This document shows, piece by piece, positions 12,201-25,499 of a stretch of DNA of 64,000 nt. The translations under genes and the position numbers were made by a program. The stretch is from Klebsormidium nitens (lineage: Eukaryota > Streptophyta > Klebsormidiophyceae > Klebsormidiales > Klebsormidiaceae). Where the stretch lies: NCBI GenBank assembly GCA_000708835.1, contig DF236978.1:62001-126000 (forward strand), given 5' to 3'. Numbering within the stretch: the first letter of the stretch is position 1; each line of letters begins with the position of its first letter. The notes beneath the pieces were generated by a model, which saw nothing but the letters and a program-made list of their open reading frames with translations, did not search any database and was not told where the DNA came from.

Positions 12201-15200
12201 CTTAATACAGCCGCTTCCGAGTACCTTGCGATCCCGTGCTTGAATCAGTGCCTCAATTTATTTGACAGCAGATTGCTTGCCTTCTTGGCACCATATGTTT
12301 CATTGCGGCAGCTCGTTCAGGAGAAGCTGCAATCGGAATCGATGGGGATGCTTCAGCTCAGGAACCCTCAGCTCACCCGAGTGAATTTGATGGCGTTGCT
12401 CAACAGGTTGGTAAAGATCTGCCGCACTCTGACCGGGTCGCCAATCGTGTGGCCCAGGGTATCTGCCAACGCACGAAATTCGGGAGTCTTGCAAAGTGGG
12501 GCGGCCAAATTACGCATTGCGGTGTCGTTATACAAAATTCAACCCCTTGGATTGCATTTCTGCGAAGCCAGACAACTGAGAGATCCAATCCTGATCGCGA
12601 GCGCTCGTGAGTAGCCTCCTCCCAGTCACCCAAGAGAGTATCACAGTACGTACCAAGGATTAACCAAGGCCCAGCTTTCTCGGGCCAGCGGCTACTGGGA
12701 CGACTGGAGCAAGTCTGCTTCCTACTGTAGCTAATGGAAGCGCAGATCGTAACGGGGTGGCAAGGTAGCTTGGTGCGAAGTCCCACCATCAGAAGCTCTG
12801 ATGAAACGACAACCACCTCTGTGCAATGACTTGGGCGATTCATTGTCAGCCGAGGTTTAGTGACTGGGCGTCCGGAAGTCTTCCATCAATCAAGGTGACG
12901 TGGCTCACCTGGCAGGTCTAGCGCAAGTTCGACGCCCTGCTGCGCGCTTTGCACGGTCATCAACTCAACGAGATCCTCCAGGGTCTCGATCAGGTCGAAG
13001 GGCACGGACTCCAGGTCCATCTTTCCCGCTTCAACCTGAGGATTGGTATTTCAAAATCGGTCACAATAACTGTTACCGTTTTATTACTGAGATGGTTCTG
13101 GCTTGCAAGGGCTTCTGAGGTTGGTACGTGGTACGGGGCGGGTCGACATTTGGCTTTAGGTTTTTGTTTAAATTCAGCTTGCTCTTACTCTTCTAAAACG
13201 GCAATGTTCAAAGCCAAAGAACGGGGGAAAAGCGATGAGTTAAATACACTTGATGCCGCAAGCCCAGTATCTCTGCGCGCCGAGGATTCGAACGGTAGTC
13301 TCAGTATCTTGCTAAGACGGCCATGGAAGTCTCTCAGCTCCAAATAAGGGTTCACCTTGTCAAATGTCAGGATGGGTTATGAAGCCGGCAATCTCGATCT
13401 CCGATGAACATTCCGGACGAAGTGTTCGCCCCGCTTGACGACCTGTTCCGACCATGCTCTGTCTAACCGCAAATCTCTGGATTTCAGTTCCAGATTCCTC
13501 ACCTTGGAGAAGTCTAGAATGTCGTTCAGGATCACCAGCAGCGAGGCCGCGCAGTCGCGGATCTGGAGAACTGCGCGCGTCTGGGGGGGCGCGAGCGAGT
13601 CGTCCAGTAGCAAGTCCAGGAGGCCCAGGATACTGGCCATGGGAGTCCGAAGCTCGTGACTGGAAGAGACACAGAAAGGCTTCAGTAGAGTACTGCGCAC
13701 GCGTAGAGCTCTCGACGAATCCATACGCAAAATTCAGGATGGTCTTATTCAGTTGCAACCACTTCGGCCCTGAGAATGGAAGCAATTCGGCACCTCGACC
13801 CCGACAAATGGGAGAACCGCGGGAAACTCAATTTCAGCTGGCATAAAAAGGTGCAAAATATGGCCACGACGAGACGGGATGCGTGCCCAGCAAATGACGG
13901 CTATGAATTTCAGGAAATGCAAGCACACGTGCGCAGTTGGTGCCATACGGCACCCGATTGCGGCAGAGCGCGCGCGCGCGCCGCTCACACCTCATGTTGG
14001 CCATGAACCGGCTCTTGGTCTCGCTCATGGCCTCGGCGCGCCGCTTCGCCGCCAGCTGCCGGAACAGCTCCCGCTCTAGTTTGATCTCGTTGCTGATGGG
14101 GCTGGTCAGCAGGAACACCATGAACACCCCCAGCAAACCCACCGCAGCCGTACACGTGGCGACCGCGACGATCGTGCGGGTGGCGGTGCGATCAACCGCG
14201 CCCATGAGGCTCCTCCGCGGGTGCGCCATCACGACCGTCACGCGCATCCCGCGGTACGAAAAGCTCTGGGTCTGTACGAAATGCTCCGCCCCCAGGAGGC
14301 GGACGTCCGCGAACGAGGCCACCGCGTCCACGGCCGCGTTGTCCGTCGTTCCGGCAGAACCCACCGAGCGGAGGAACGCGGCGGTGGCGCGGATGATCGG
14401 GATGCTCGACTGCTCGGGGATGACGAACTGAGACACGCCGCCGGACGGGGCGTCTGCACCGGCGGAAGACGCCATCAGGACGCTCCCGTTCGTGACGTAG
14501 ATCGTCCCCTTGTTTAGATCGAGCCCCGCCAGAAAGTCGCTGACCGTGGTGAGGGAGATGAGGCACGTGGCCAGCCCGCGGTGCGTACCGACTCTCGGTC
14601 CGGTATACTCGAACCGGCTGCCGCGCACCAGGTTGGGGAACCCGGTGAGCGCCTCCGGGATGAGGTTCAGAACGGACCCCGAGGGATCCCACATGACGGC
14701 GTCGAAGTCGAACGACTGGATCGCGCGGCAGTCCGCATTGCTGAAGCCGCGGAAGAGCTGGACGGGATGGCGGGTCGCGGTGTCGATGATTGCGAAGTAG
14801 GAGGGCGGGGCAACGTTCCGGGCACTCGACGTGTTGCTGAAGAAGGTGCTGAAGGTTGGGCTGGCCCCCAGGGGCTTGCTGGCGTCCCCCGCGAGGCTGT
14901 AAGAGCCGACGCCGTCCGTCATGCAATACCCGACGCCGGTCATGACCTCGTTGTACTGGACGAAGGAGCCGATGGAGAGCCGCCGGCCCATGCGCTGGGG
15001 AGACGGATGGACAACGGTTCTTTCTACCCTCACAAGGAACAGCCCCTTCAAAACTGCCGTGAGATAGATGCAAGCTCAGAGAAGCTATTAGGGGAAACAT
15101 GGCGCCTTGCATAACGCGTTTCGAAAGTATTATCTGAGCTTACGACCTGATATGATGAAAGTGATGGATACTGAGTGAAGGTACTACGTCGGAGCAGATG

Positions 15201-15847
15201 GAAAAACGAACTTGCGTGAAGGAAACAAAGGTTGCCACTATCAAGGGGAGATCTGCTCAAGCGGCGGCCCGGCCTGCTTCTTCCTTGCTACACCTAGGGC
15301 GCTCGCTGATATTTTGAGCCCGTTATGAGCTGAAATAGTCGATTGCAAGACTCAGCTTGCTTGGGCAGTTTCGTTCAGCATGCCTTTCAGTTTCTGGATG
15401 CGTGGCTGCCAAAGACAAAGCTACCCAACACTTGCAACGCAGACAAACGTTGGCCACAGTGTCGTCCGCTCGTTCGCTCGACTGCCCAGACCGGCAGGAA
15501 CACCCGACCCTTCACAAAATACTTTAATCGCGCAAATCAAATTCGAGGATTCAGTAGATCCAGTAGATCCAGTAGATGCAACACTAGCGCTTCCGGTCCA
15601 TGTCGCTCACTTCGAACGCGGCCGAGTCCCACGCGGCCGCGTCGCTAAGCTCGTCGACGAGCGCGTTCGCGAGGGACGTGCTGCAAAGGCTCTGCGTCTC
15701 GAGCAGCGCGCGCAGCTGGTCCCCTGTGCGCGCGAGCAGGTCCGCGCGTATGTCCTTCCCCAGGATGTCGATCGTCTTCACGGACGCGGTGTGCGTGAAG
15801 AAGAAGGCCATCATGGCCACCCCCGCGAGCAGCACCGTCAGCAGCGC
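9274..15847 (-). CDS. Hybrid sensor histidine kinase, membrane-bound, with degenerate and true receiver domains; N-terminus unresolved
   Basis: Sensor kinase that would autophosphorylate on His and pass phosphate to its own receiver. Exons (high to low): 15847-15611, 14994-13991, 13659-13503, 13035-12909, 12487-12377, 12121-12040, 11675-10057, 9498-9274, about 1,190 residues. Order: membrane segment 1 (ALLTVLLAGVAMMAFFF), about 330 residues of extracytoplasmic sensor of Cache-like size (no CHASE signature noticed), membrane segment 2, H-box FMANMSHELRTPM, N-box TNLLSNAIKFT, G1 VEDTGCGIP, G2 YGGTGLGL, a degenerate receiver (11325 to 10640), and a true receiver (10245 to 9290) with VVED, phospho-Asp LMDC, LTAHA and LTKP. 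The first exon begins in the middle of a codon run with no ATG before membrane segment 1, so an upstream exon is missing from the model. The join 12909/12487 is out of phase. Other junctions are in phase. The ligand is unknown. Confidence 0.88.
10304..10333 (-). repeat. 15-bp tandem duplication in histidine kinase coding sequence
   Basis: Two copies of a unit containing CGACCCGTTTTT encode a repeated KNGSP in the linker just before the true receiver of the histidine kinase. The copies are in frame and probably neutral linker variation. Confidence 0.75.
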
Positions 15848-15886
15848 CTGAGAATTCACAGGAAGGTTTGGCTGCTAACCAGGCTT

Positions 15887-15972
15887 GATAACCAGACTTT
15901 AGTGTGGTTCTTTGACCAAAAATCGCGTCATAGCCATGCTAAAAACGTGGTTACTGCTCGAGTCTGGTTATC
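15887..15972. repeat. 12-bp inverted repeat upstream of the kinase exons
   Basis: GATAACCAGACT at 15887-15898 is matched by its exact reverse complement at 15961-15972, separated by 62 bp. It sits just 5' of the first recognised histidine kinase exon, either in the missing 5' intron or in the promoter. No function is visible. Confidence 0.7.
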
Positions 15973-18900
15973 GGGCATTCAAACAGCTTTGACCAGCCCG
16001 TGACCGACTGTGTTAACCGCCAAAAATCCCTGTGAATCAACTTGGTCGGAAGAATCGCAGTTTGATTTTTCGCTCTGTGACATCTTTGCGGAGAAGGCGA
16101 CGAAGAGCCCAGACTCGTTGTCACAATCGGGAGTCCTCTGATTACGCTTGCATTGGCTGTGGGCTTTTCGATGCCATCAGCCGAAGAAACTCCGTTGGAG
16201 ACAGTCATGCTTAACCCGACCGAGCTCCTCGCTGCCTACTTTATGGCGGCAAGACTGTCAGCGTTGCCCGACTACAAAGCCCACGAATGTTGAAAAATCG
16301 TGGAGCGTTCCAGCCAGCTCAGAGTTCGATGAACGAAAGAGCTCGAGCAAATAAAGGCGTTAGCATGAAAAGATTCGAGCCGCTTGAGCGCTTTGAGGCG
16401 GTCGATGCAATAGGGTCGTAGTGTTCGTTAGTGCTTAATTTTCTTTTCTCTAGTGATTCCCGTTGCCAGCTGTTTCCTTGCTTTGAACACCGTATTGACA
16501 TTGCTGCGGGCTAATTCAAAGCCCTGAAGTGAGGGTCAAAAGTTGAGCCCTAACTTCAAAGCTCTTAAGTTAGGGTCTGCTTAAGAGTACGCCCCAAAGA
16601 CGAAGTCAAGGTCTAGAATTGTATATTATCTCCACTTAGTTTCTTTCCGACCCACGCTCTGTTCACCCTCTCCTTGCTGGTACACGGCCGCATATCGAGC
16701 ATCCTGTGACTGGATTCCGCCTACCAAAATCGAGGAAGCAACCTTGACCGCAAGCAGGCAAGATGTTTGATGATAAGCTATTTGAACCCAAACGTAATAC
16801 TTGAGGCCAAGTCAATCATACTCGAGCATCTTTCGGGTTGACGTTGACATGGAGCTGAAAGGAGGTGGTTATTCATTGTGAACAAGCCTGAAGCCATCTG
16901 AATCCAATCTAAGATGTAGTGCGACTTTTGCTAGCAGACTACTGCTGAAACACCACCCCCGACTGCACCCTTTCTAAGGTCTGCAAAGGTTGCCACGTCC
17001 GAGGAGTCCTTCAACAGCAAGCTTGAGGAAAGACTAAGCTCAGCCAAAAGGCAATCCCTCTCACCATGGTTGCCAGCCGCATCAGCAGAACACTGTAGGA
17101 GCGGGGAAGCTCGTCCTCCTCCTCCCCCGACGCATACATCGAGGCGCCCTTGCCCCTCCACTTTTTGGCAGGTGTCAGCCATTGCAGAATGCGACGTGGC
17201 TCCCAAACACACCCGAAGGTCCCCGCTTTCTTCTTCATTGTTCACAGTGCTCAAATGTTGCACGGGGCCCTGCTAGGCGCTTGTGAGTCAATAAAAGGCG
17301 TATGAATGGCGCTCAGGATAATATTAAATGAGCGCAGGCGGGTCTCTTGCCGAATGCATGTCTCCTGGCATTGCACCGACTGATCAAGTATAGCCGGATC
17401 CGTTCTTTGGAGACGTGCAAGAGGCCGCTCCAAGGCTTAATCTTTCAGTTGCTCCGAATGCAACTTCAAACTGGCGGCAGCCCAAGAAGTGAGAAGAAGA
17501 TTGTTTGAAATCCGTGCGATTTAATCCTCCGTTGCGCTTAGCTTGAGTCAACGGCTGCACTTCTATTCCAGGGAGCCGCCGCCCCTTTCCAATCGGAAGC
17601 ACTTGCCGGCATCCGCTGTTCCAATCCCGCCCTGACCAATACGGCTATACGTTTAACTTGGGCGCCGCAAAAGCGGCTGCCAAGACCGAAGTCGGCCACA
17701 CCTTTGGTTTAACATGCGCCGCAGACCATCTCAACCTTAACAGTCATGAACGACCGCACTACCGATCGCTTCACTTTCAACCTAAGCACGAGTGCAGGAC
17801 TGAGTGGCTCTGCGCGGCGAGACCTGGATTGAATTGTGGAATCGTCGGACGTTTGCCTCTGAGAACGTTAGCTGACAGGTCTCCCTACAAAGAAGCTGAC
17901 GCTCCTGTGGAAGCACTATTTGTCGACCAGCTGGAGCGAGGCATTGGGCGGCATGTGCACCCAGTCAGGCAGGCCGACTCTACACGGCAAACATACCTAT
18001 GTCAAAATAGGCTTCACTCGGCCATTCGCCTGCAGTGCGCGGGCAATATCCCGAACTCCGATCGAGTTGTGTCAGGCCGCCAATATCGGCCCGACGTCTC
18101 ACAGATTGAGTCGAGCTGGGGAAATTCAAACGTCACGGTCTCACGGTCCGGAAGTACCGATCAAGCAAGTGATATTTTCAAAGGTGTAGATGTACGCGTC
18201 CATCTGAACGTGGTCTAGACCATCTGCTTCTGTTTGACCACAGCTTCACAATGGTACGTGCGTGAATTAGCGATAACGTACTGCCACAAAGAGTTGCCGC
18301 CGACTGCATGGCGCCGAGATCCAGCGAAGGTCGACGTACGTTCCCCGACTCCGACCGAAATCCGGAGTCCGAAGCACTGCCCCAACCGTGCCAACGCGGC
18401 TCATGCATTACGTAAATCAGTTGAAAGTACAATCACTTGAGCCGCGGCCTGCGATCAAAACTGAGCGGACTGCTCCATTGCCGAGTACCTGCTGCTCGCC
18501 AGTTCCTCAAAACAACTCAATGGGAGCAGGAACAGGGCCGTGGGCCTTGGCCCGTGGGTCGGCGTGACCCGCTGGGCCAACAATCCGGCGCGGCCCGCGG
18601 CCTCGAGGGCGGCTGTACTTGCACCGTCCTCCGTACAGTCCTCGCTCCGAGGCTCGTACCTATATCGTAGCTGTACTGTAGACGGTAGACCGTACTGGGC
18701 GAGTCGGAGGCACATGTGTCAGATTTGATTCGGAGCTGAGCAGCCGGGCTCCCTCCGGGCTCCCTAGAAGTGGCTGCTGCCGCAAGCGACGTCGCGGAGG
18801 TACCACCCAGAGCACGCCATGCCAATTCAAAGTACCTACCTACTACGATTCCTGAGGGGGATCCATTGTACCACGTACACGCAGTACCCGGTACATATAG

Positions 18901-19999
18901 TAGCTGTAAATCGACGGTGTACCAGCGGCCCGTGACGATCCGACGGGCAACTTTGCTTAGGTTATGAGTGCGCGCGCGACAGTCCAGTTGGATCGATCGA
19001 GTCTGGCAGCATCGCTTGAACTGAGACACTAGGACACTGTACTTACTGCCGAGCACCTAGTGGGACGGCGCAGTTCGGAGCGTCGGGAGCTCCGGACGGC
19101 CACGATCAAAAGTTAGAACGTTAGAACGCGTTCTACCGGATCATCGCAACGGTTTGTACACTAGTGTACTTTTCGTAGAACGTTCTATCGGCCAACCAGA
19201 GGCCTGTGATGATCGTTCTAAACTGGCTGAGTGCACCGTTGATGATTCCTCGCCATCAACGGTGGACCCATTCAAACTGCCTGACTCTGTGGCCGCCGGC
19301 ACAGTGTGCCTGGTGCCAGACTTCGAAAGCAAGCACTGAAGCAGCCTGCACTTGGCAGGAATTGACGCGCAGCTAGCATGGGGAGCAGGGCAGGCATGCT
19401 CCCTGCCGCCTACCGTAGCATGAGGCAGCTAACTTGCTCCCCATGGCTGCTGCAGGCGCCGGAAATTTGTCAGGCAGCAGCTGGAAACGTTTCTAGCCCC
19501 TGTCGCTGGGATCATTGGTCCTCGCAAGCTTTTGCAAAACAGCAGGCAAACTTTGGGCAGGTACTAATACAACTTTGTAAGATGACAGAGGTTTGAATCG
19601 TCCTACTGTCCTGAAGGTGCACTTCTGGCATTGAATTGACCAGGTGATGGAAGCGGTTCAACCTCTTCTCTCTATTGATTGTCCTGCTTCTGCAGACCTG
19701 CACAGCTTGTGAACTGGCCTTGGCACCAATGTTCTAGCTGGCGTTTGTGATTGCTTTCTGGAATCTCTGATGCTGGACATGCTGGATATGAGTGACGATA
19801 GGGAAGATGGGGCCGTCTGCGAAATGCATGGAATGTGCCCTTTCCAACTGTGCCCAATGTAGCAACTTTCCAGCTGCTAAGATCCTCCAGATCTACTTGA
19901 TTTGAAATTTTCCTCTCAAGCAGTCTAATCAAGAAGCCCACCACTCTGCGCGCTGTCATTGCCAAGCCTGCCCAGCATGGTCCTATCAAAGCCCATCTT

Positions 20000-20018
20000 A
20001 TCTTATCTGAGATAAGAT
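20000..20018. repeat. Perfect 19-bp palindrome
   Basis: ATCTTATCT and its reverse complement are separated by one base. It lies in the gene-poor stretch, with no adjacent gene to assign it to. Confidence 0.75.
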
Positions 20019-23000
20019 TTGAGTAGCAGCATGCCCGAGCAACTCATCAGAAGATTGGGTGCTTCTTACTCAGAGAAGCCCTGGCTTCTACAGGTGCATC
20101 TGAGCTGTGGATTCTGATGTCTTTTGTTCGTTCGCTTATCTGCAGATCGAGAGACCTGGGGAATGCGCGACAAGCTTTGACATAGCTGGCTTGGCCCATT
20201 CCCCGCTCAGCTCTACACTGCATACACTGCAAGTGAGTTTCTCTCTCAAAAATCTGCATAAGCTTCGTTGGCCCAATTGCACATGACATAGGCTTTTTCA
20301 CGTTCTATACTGGACAAGCTCTTCAAATGAGGCACGTAGCTAAGCTCTTGATAACCTTCTTTACATGCTCCATTGCTGAAGTAATCTCAATCTGGGCGCC
20401 GCGACGCCTTTTATGTTCTTTTCTCTCAACACAAACGTCCATCCCGTCTCACCAAATAAGTGCAAAAAAGGAACTCCATTCTGACTCCTTTTGTGATTCC
20501 TTTGCCAAGATCTCTCCCGATACTTTTTCTGATTTGTTGCTGACGTCATCTCATATGCCTCGCAGATCCACACCCACATGTCTTCGGCTGGCCAGCTCAG
20601 TAACAGCTTGCCAGTCATTCTGGCCAGGACGCTGACATCATCAGCATCAGCAGCTGCTACAAGTAGCAGCTGTGATGTAGGCCAGTTTACCCAGGTTGCA
20701 ATCGGAAGCGTGACTGGGGAATACGCTCCGGCGATCCAGCAGAAACGACAGGAAGAGCGCCGATGATTGGCGGGGTCGAACAGTTGACGCGCCAACTGGA
20801 GAGGACACCCGTTTAGCACAGGTGCCAGGTGGGTCACGCACTTTGCAGGCTTTCGTACGTCACAGGGTGTATGGCATGCTTTTGTGAGCGTGCCAGATGT
20901 GGTAAAGTCTTTGTGCGCATTTGCAAGCTCGGGGATCATTCTGCTTGGTCATGAACAATGTCTTCTATTTTCTTATTTTGGAAGACCGTTTCTGAGTGAC
21001 ACTCTCTCAACATAGCCACTTTCGGTGTCCACCCTGTCTTCTGTTCTTGGAATAGGACGTCACTGATTTGCTTAAATGCGGATTAGTCAAGGATCTGTCA
21101 AAGTGGAGAAGGGAATTTGCCCGCATGGGCCAGAGCTTGTTTATTGCGAGCAAGTCTGGCGAGGAAAAAGTCTTGGCAGTCTTGGAATGCTGGAATGTTT
21201 TTCCAAGCTGGGGTTTGCTTCTCGACAACAGAAACTTCCGAACTAGCCAATAGATGCCTCTGAACTTAGTAAAGGGCAGGCCGCCATCAAAGCCAAGTCT
21301 CAAACCTATGAACCATATGTTCAGAGCAAGCAGCGCTTGCGCAAAAAAGGCCATGTGTCATAAGCGCGCGACGTCATGCTTACAAAACCGTCCATGTCGT
21401 CATGCTCACATCAGGATCTGGGACGTCCCCCTGCAGGTGATGCGCAGCTTCTACGGACAGCATCTGCCAAGTGGCGCCATCACGTGTACCTCCTTCTCAG
21501 GTCCAAGGCAGGCAGCTTCAAGCTGGCCGCCGAATGAGATGCAGCCGCTTGAAGCGGCCGCGCCGTACCAGCCACGTGGCAGCCTGAGCCCGATCCTCGT
21601 TCTGGCATTATGGTGAGCAATCAGTTTCTGCAATTGCTTCGGCAGTTTTAGAGGTTACCTATGGGAGTGTGGGCCTATGGAAATGTCGCGCTGAAAGGCA
21701 GATAGATGCACATGAGAATTGTCGTGTCTCCATATCTGTGTTATAGTCGGGGGCCTTAAAGTTCATAAGACATGGGGGCTAATAAGGTACGTGGCAGAGT
21801 GGAGCAGACAAGAAAGAATTGCGCTTGAGGCTTTCGTTTTCTATCTGATGCGCACTGCAAACGCCGACTCTCAGCGTTTGGCGCTGCGACTGTGGCACGT
21901 GAACATGGCTTTCTGAGCTCGGCCAATCAATGTTGTATGATGAGACAATGAAGCAGGGATGTGCCTTGACGCTCCTTTTCAGACTGCATCCACTGCGCTT
22001 CGTTTCGTCAGTGCAAACAGTATGTGCTTGTCCCTGCATTGAATTTTGACATGTGAACGTCGCTGTCTGAGCGACGGTCAGGGTTTCAAAGGAAAGACAT
22101 ATGTCGAGGGGCCATGTCCTTGGCCCCTTTTTGGTATGCATTCCACTTGCGTGGGCTCTTTCCTTGGGTGAGTAGATCTGAGTTCTACAATCAGGATTTC
22201 GCATCTGGTAACGTGACAGGAGGAGTCTGGTCGCTTCAACTCAGGACTCCTCCGAAAACGTCAACGTGAAGGTAGTCTCTTCCGAGTATGGCAACAAACG
22301 AGTAAGGCACCTTCCAGACAAGACACCGGCAAAGTGCTTGGTGTTTATGCCCCGTTGAAAGAGTTCTTTGGTCGGTGAAGAATGATCTGACTTTCGTATG
22401 TGCAGAATCCTTCTGTTCTGCATATTGCTGGAGTGACCGATCCTTCATTTTGCTGGCGGCCAACAATTCGTCTACCAACTGCCACTACAAGGCGCGCTTC
22501 GACATTGCGGTATCTCAAATTGCAAGAGTCCCGGTTAAGTTTATGATCTAGGACACAAGAATGATTGCCTAGAACTACTGTAGTGGACAATTTGAGCATG
22601 TGGCATTTGAAACGTGGCCCAAACAGCATGGTTCCAACCGTGTGGTTTAAGAAGCATAGGTTCAAATGGGTCTTCAATTGGTTTCAAGCGCGATTTGGTA
22701 GCTAGTTGTTTTTACCCGCTTTGGTGCACGAATCTGGCGTTACATCCTCAAGGTGATTTGAGTCCGATCAAAATTAGAATCTTGGTTTGTGTGCATTGAG
22801 CTGCAAAGTTCCCGTCTCCGTGACCTTCTGGGTTTGTGAATCGTGCATTGAATATCACAAGGTATCGCAATCATTGAATAGAGTAAGCAAGTATCATCAG
22901 CATACTGAGAGGTTCAAGTAGATTGCGTGAAATGTCGAGCTCAATTGCAAGCTATGAATATATAGCGGATGATGTATGGAAAAAGCCTCGAGTCTTCCCT

Positions 23001-23592
23001 ACTACCTAGTCAAAAAGATGGTACGATTTCAGTTTGGAAAGCTTGCCGGCCTAGAGATTGAACCCGTGACCTTTTGGAATCACTTTTCGAGGAGCAAAGC
23101 CATCTGTTAAGGGTTTTGCAAAGCCTGAGCTAGGGTTAAACCCTTTCAGCCCATGATCGTTAATGAACATTCTTACCGTCGATATTTCGCCTTTGGCGAC
23201 CGACGGCTGTAAGAACGCCCCGGCGGGGTCCCTCCCGGGCCCCCTCCCGACCTCGTTTCTGCCCGGTTTTCCCTCCCGACCCTTAGAACGCGGCCCTAAG
23301 GCGCCCGGGGTCCAATGGATGGTGGCTAGTAGGATACCTAGCTAGGTTCGGTGCGGAGCGGGCATCATCATTTTGATAAGCCTTAGGGTTTTATTTAGGG
23401 ATCCCAGGTAAGCGACTGTTAGTTCAATCGATTGATTGAACGTTGCCAAGTATGATCGAGCTCCTCATTGAACATTTGTCAACCTCAGATGTTGTTGACA
23501 TACGGCACGATCTTTACAATCTCTGATCGTAATACTCAGTATACTTCAAGCTTTAGTTAAGCTATTGTCACGGATATGGGATCACCCAAAAA

Positions 23593-23621
23593 GAATAGCC
23601 TTTTTGCTTTAAAGGCTATTC
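23593..23621. repeat. Hairpin-forming inverted repeat
   Basis: An 11-bp arm, GAATAGCCTTT, is followed by a 7-nt loop and its perfect complement. It is isolated in the gene-poor region. It could be a fold-back remnant or a structured RNA element; nothing decides between them. Confidence 0.75.
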
Positions 23622-25356
23622 GTGCTCGATTGCGGATCAAGCAACAAATCAAGCATATAGTCTAGCTCGCGGCAAAACTCGACATGCGTACCCCATGCGA
23701 ACGTTTGTCAGAATTAGCAGGAGGGTCACGAGGACGTGCGGCAGGCGCAGATCGCTATTGAGAACTTACAGACACAACTATATTCATGAATTAAACACAA
23801 TACTTGCTCATGACGGTTAACCTATAACCGCCCGCCTACATCAAACAGTAACTCCGTGACACATTCACAAAAATGATTGTATTAATACGTCCAACACAGA
23901 GATCTGCACTTGCCGCCGCGGCCATGCATGTCCAGTGACCATTATTTAACGCAGATTGGGCATGTACGTGTACGTTGTGCATGAACTTGGGCATGACTTG
24001 AAGATTGTGCATGAACTTATGATACCAACTGATTACGAAAGTATATGTCATCCAATTTCGCGTGCGTTTCAACTCATTCATGCGATTACATGTTTGCTCC
24101 ATGCAAACACTTTTGTAGTAACGATTCACCAGGCCCGGAATTGTCCGGCACGCGCACGGGGCCCTGTCACGGGCGGACCGGTTTTGAAATTGTTGGCACC
24201 TGATGAATGCAACGCATGATTGCATGCGTAGGTGCTCAGCGGCAGTACGCAATATATCGATCAGAATCGATCCATTGGGGCGCGCACAAAATCCATGAAT
24301 TGCGCAATCATGGGGGCCCTCTTGCAAGGACATCATGGACTATATTGATGCAGGTTTGATTCAACTTCATTAATTTAAAAGGTTTGACGGAACTGACGCG
24401 GATCGGATCGTACAATGTTTGTATACATGAGGTCAGTCGCTTAACGGAACTGCTGCCACCTAGTCATAGACTCACTCACACTAAGCAGATCAGGGGGTTG
24501 AGCTTCGCTAACCGTACAACGGCAGGATTACTTGAGGCACTGCGCATGAAGACGGTGGTCCTCAACCGCCGCAATCGCCAAACAAACAGGATGACCCTAA
24601 TCGAGGTTGAGCGTGCAAAGTTGCCTCGGATGCATTGGCGTGAGTACCAATACAATAATTAATAGATCAACCACTGGCCAAACGTCAACATTAGTTGTGT
24701 AGATGCACAACGGCTTTGAGGTCGTTGGACGTATTTACTTGCTGTGCATATGTCATGTGAGACTCGGATGCAAGAGCTACCTGAACACCTTTTTTGAAAG
24801 ACAACACGACACGTGCACCTCGTCAAGGCAAAGCTCACCATCTCAACCTCTGTCTAGATTGACGACCAGAGATCAAATTCGGAATCTGAAAGCAAGCTGA
24901 CTACGGAGAGCAAGACAAGCTAAACTGCAAAATCAAGATCCTAATGAACCCCGGATGTACCCCGCCCTCCCCTTATCTAACACAAGCAAGCTGGCACAAT
25001 CTCTGCAGGCCCCACAATGTACAGAAGTCAGAAGTCTCACGGAGACTCACGTGCGCACCCCCCGTGCATTATTGTCTAGTTGCTGCCTTCCAGATTAGTA
25101 AAGACATCTGTCCTTGTGACAATACCTGCATATGACCAAATTGGGTGTCAAATCTGGCAGCGTTCAGAAAGCATCAAGCAGTAAAACAGCGGCAGTCCCG
25201 GTTTCTGTGCTCTAAACGATGGTAGCAGGCCCGGGACAACAACGACGCTGCAGATACGGACACCTCGTATTGTCCCTGTAAGACTCGTATACAAACAGAA
25301 GGCCCTCAACTGCTTCCCTGCCAAAACACTGCGATGATAAAATTTTACTAAGTGAA

Positions 25357-25398
25357 CACCTGCTTCTAGTTTTCACCTGCTTCTAGTTTTCACCCAGC
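25357..25398. repeat. Short tandem repeat downstream of the CBS gene
   Basis: CACCTGCTTCTAGTTTT occurs twice head to tail. It lies in the intron or 3' flank of the CBS protein gene. Confidence 0.75.
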
Positions 25399-25499
25399 AC
25401 ACGGTTAGGCTATGCCACAGCCCATAACAACCAGGGTGTCCTTCTTATTCTAGACTACTCTCTCAGGTAAGAAAAGGCAGTGCTGTCGTGGACACTCAC

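Larger units (their letters stand above)
15973..25499. other. Gene-poor stretch, about 9.5 kb
   Basis: No exon set with conserved motifs could be built here on either strand. It may contain the missing 5' exon of the histidine kinase and the last exon of the CBS protein. Open frames up to about 190 codons exist (for example - strand 20939-20361 and + strand 17658-18218), but they match no family I recognise. Contents seen: a GTACC-rich patch at about 18.6-18.95 kb, several palindromes, a tRNA-like B-box at about 23.05 kb, and GC-rich sequence at 23.2-23.3 kb. Confidence 0.6.

Noticed and set aside
20361-20939. 192-codon - strand open frame
   Set aside because: No recognisable motif, no flanking exons that extend it, and ordinary composition; open length alone is not enough.
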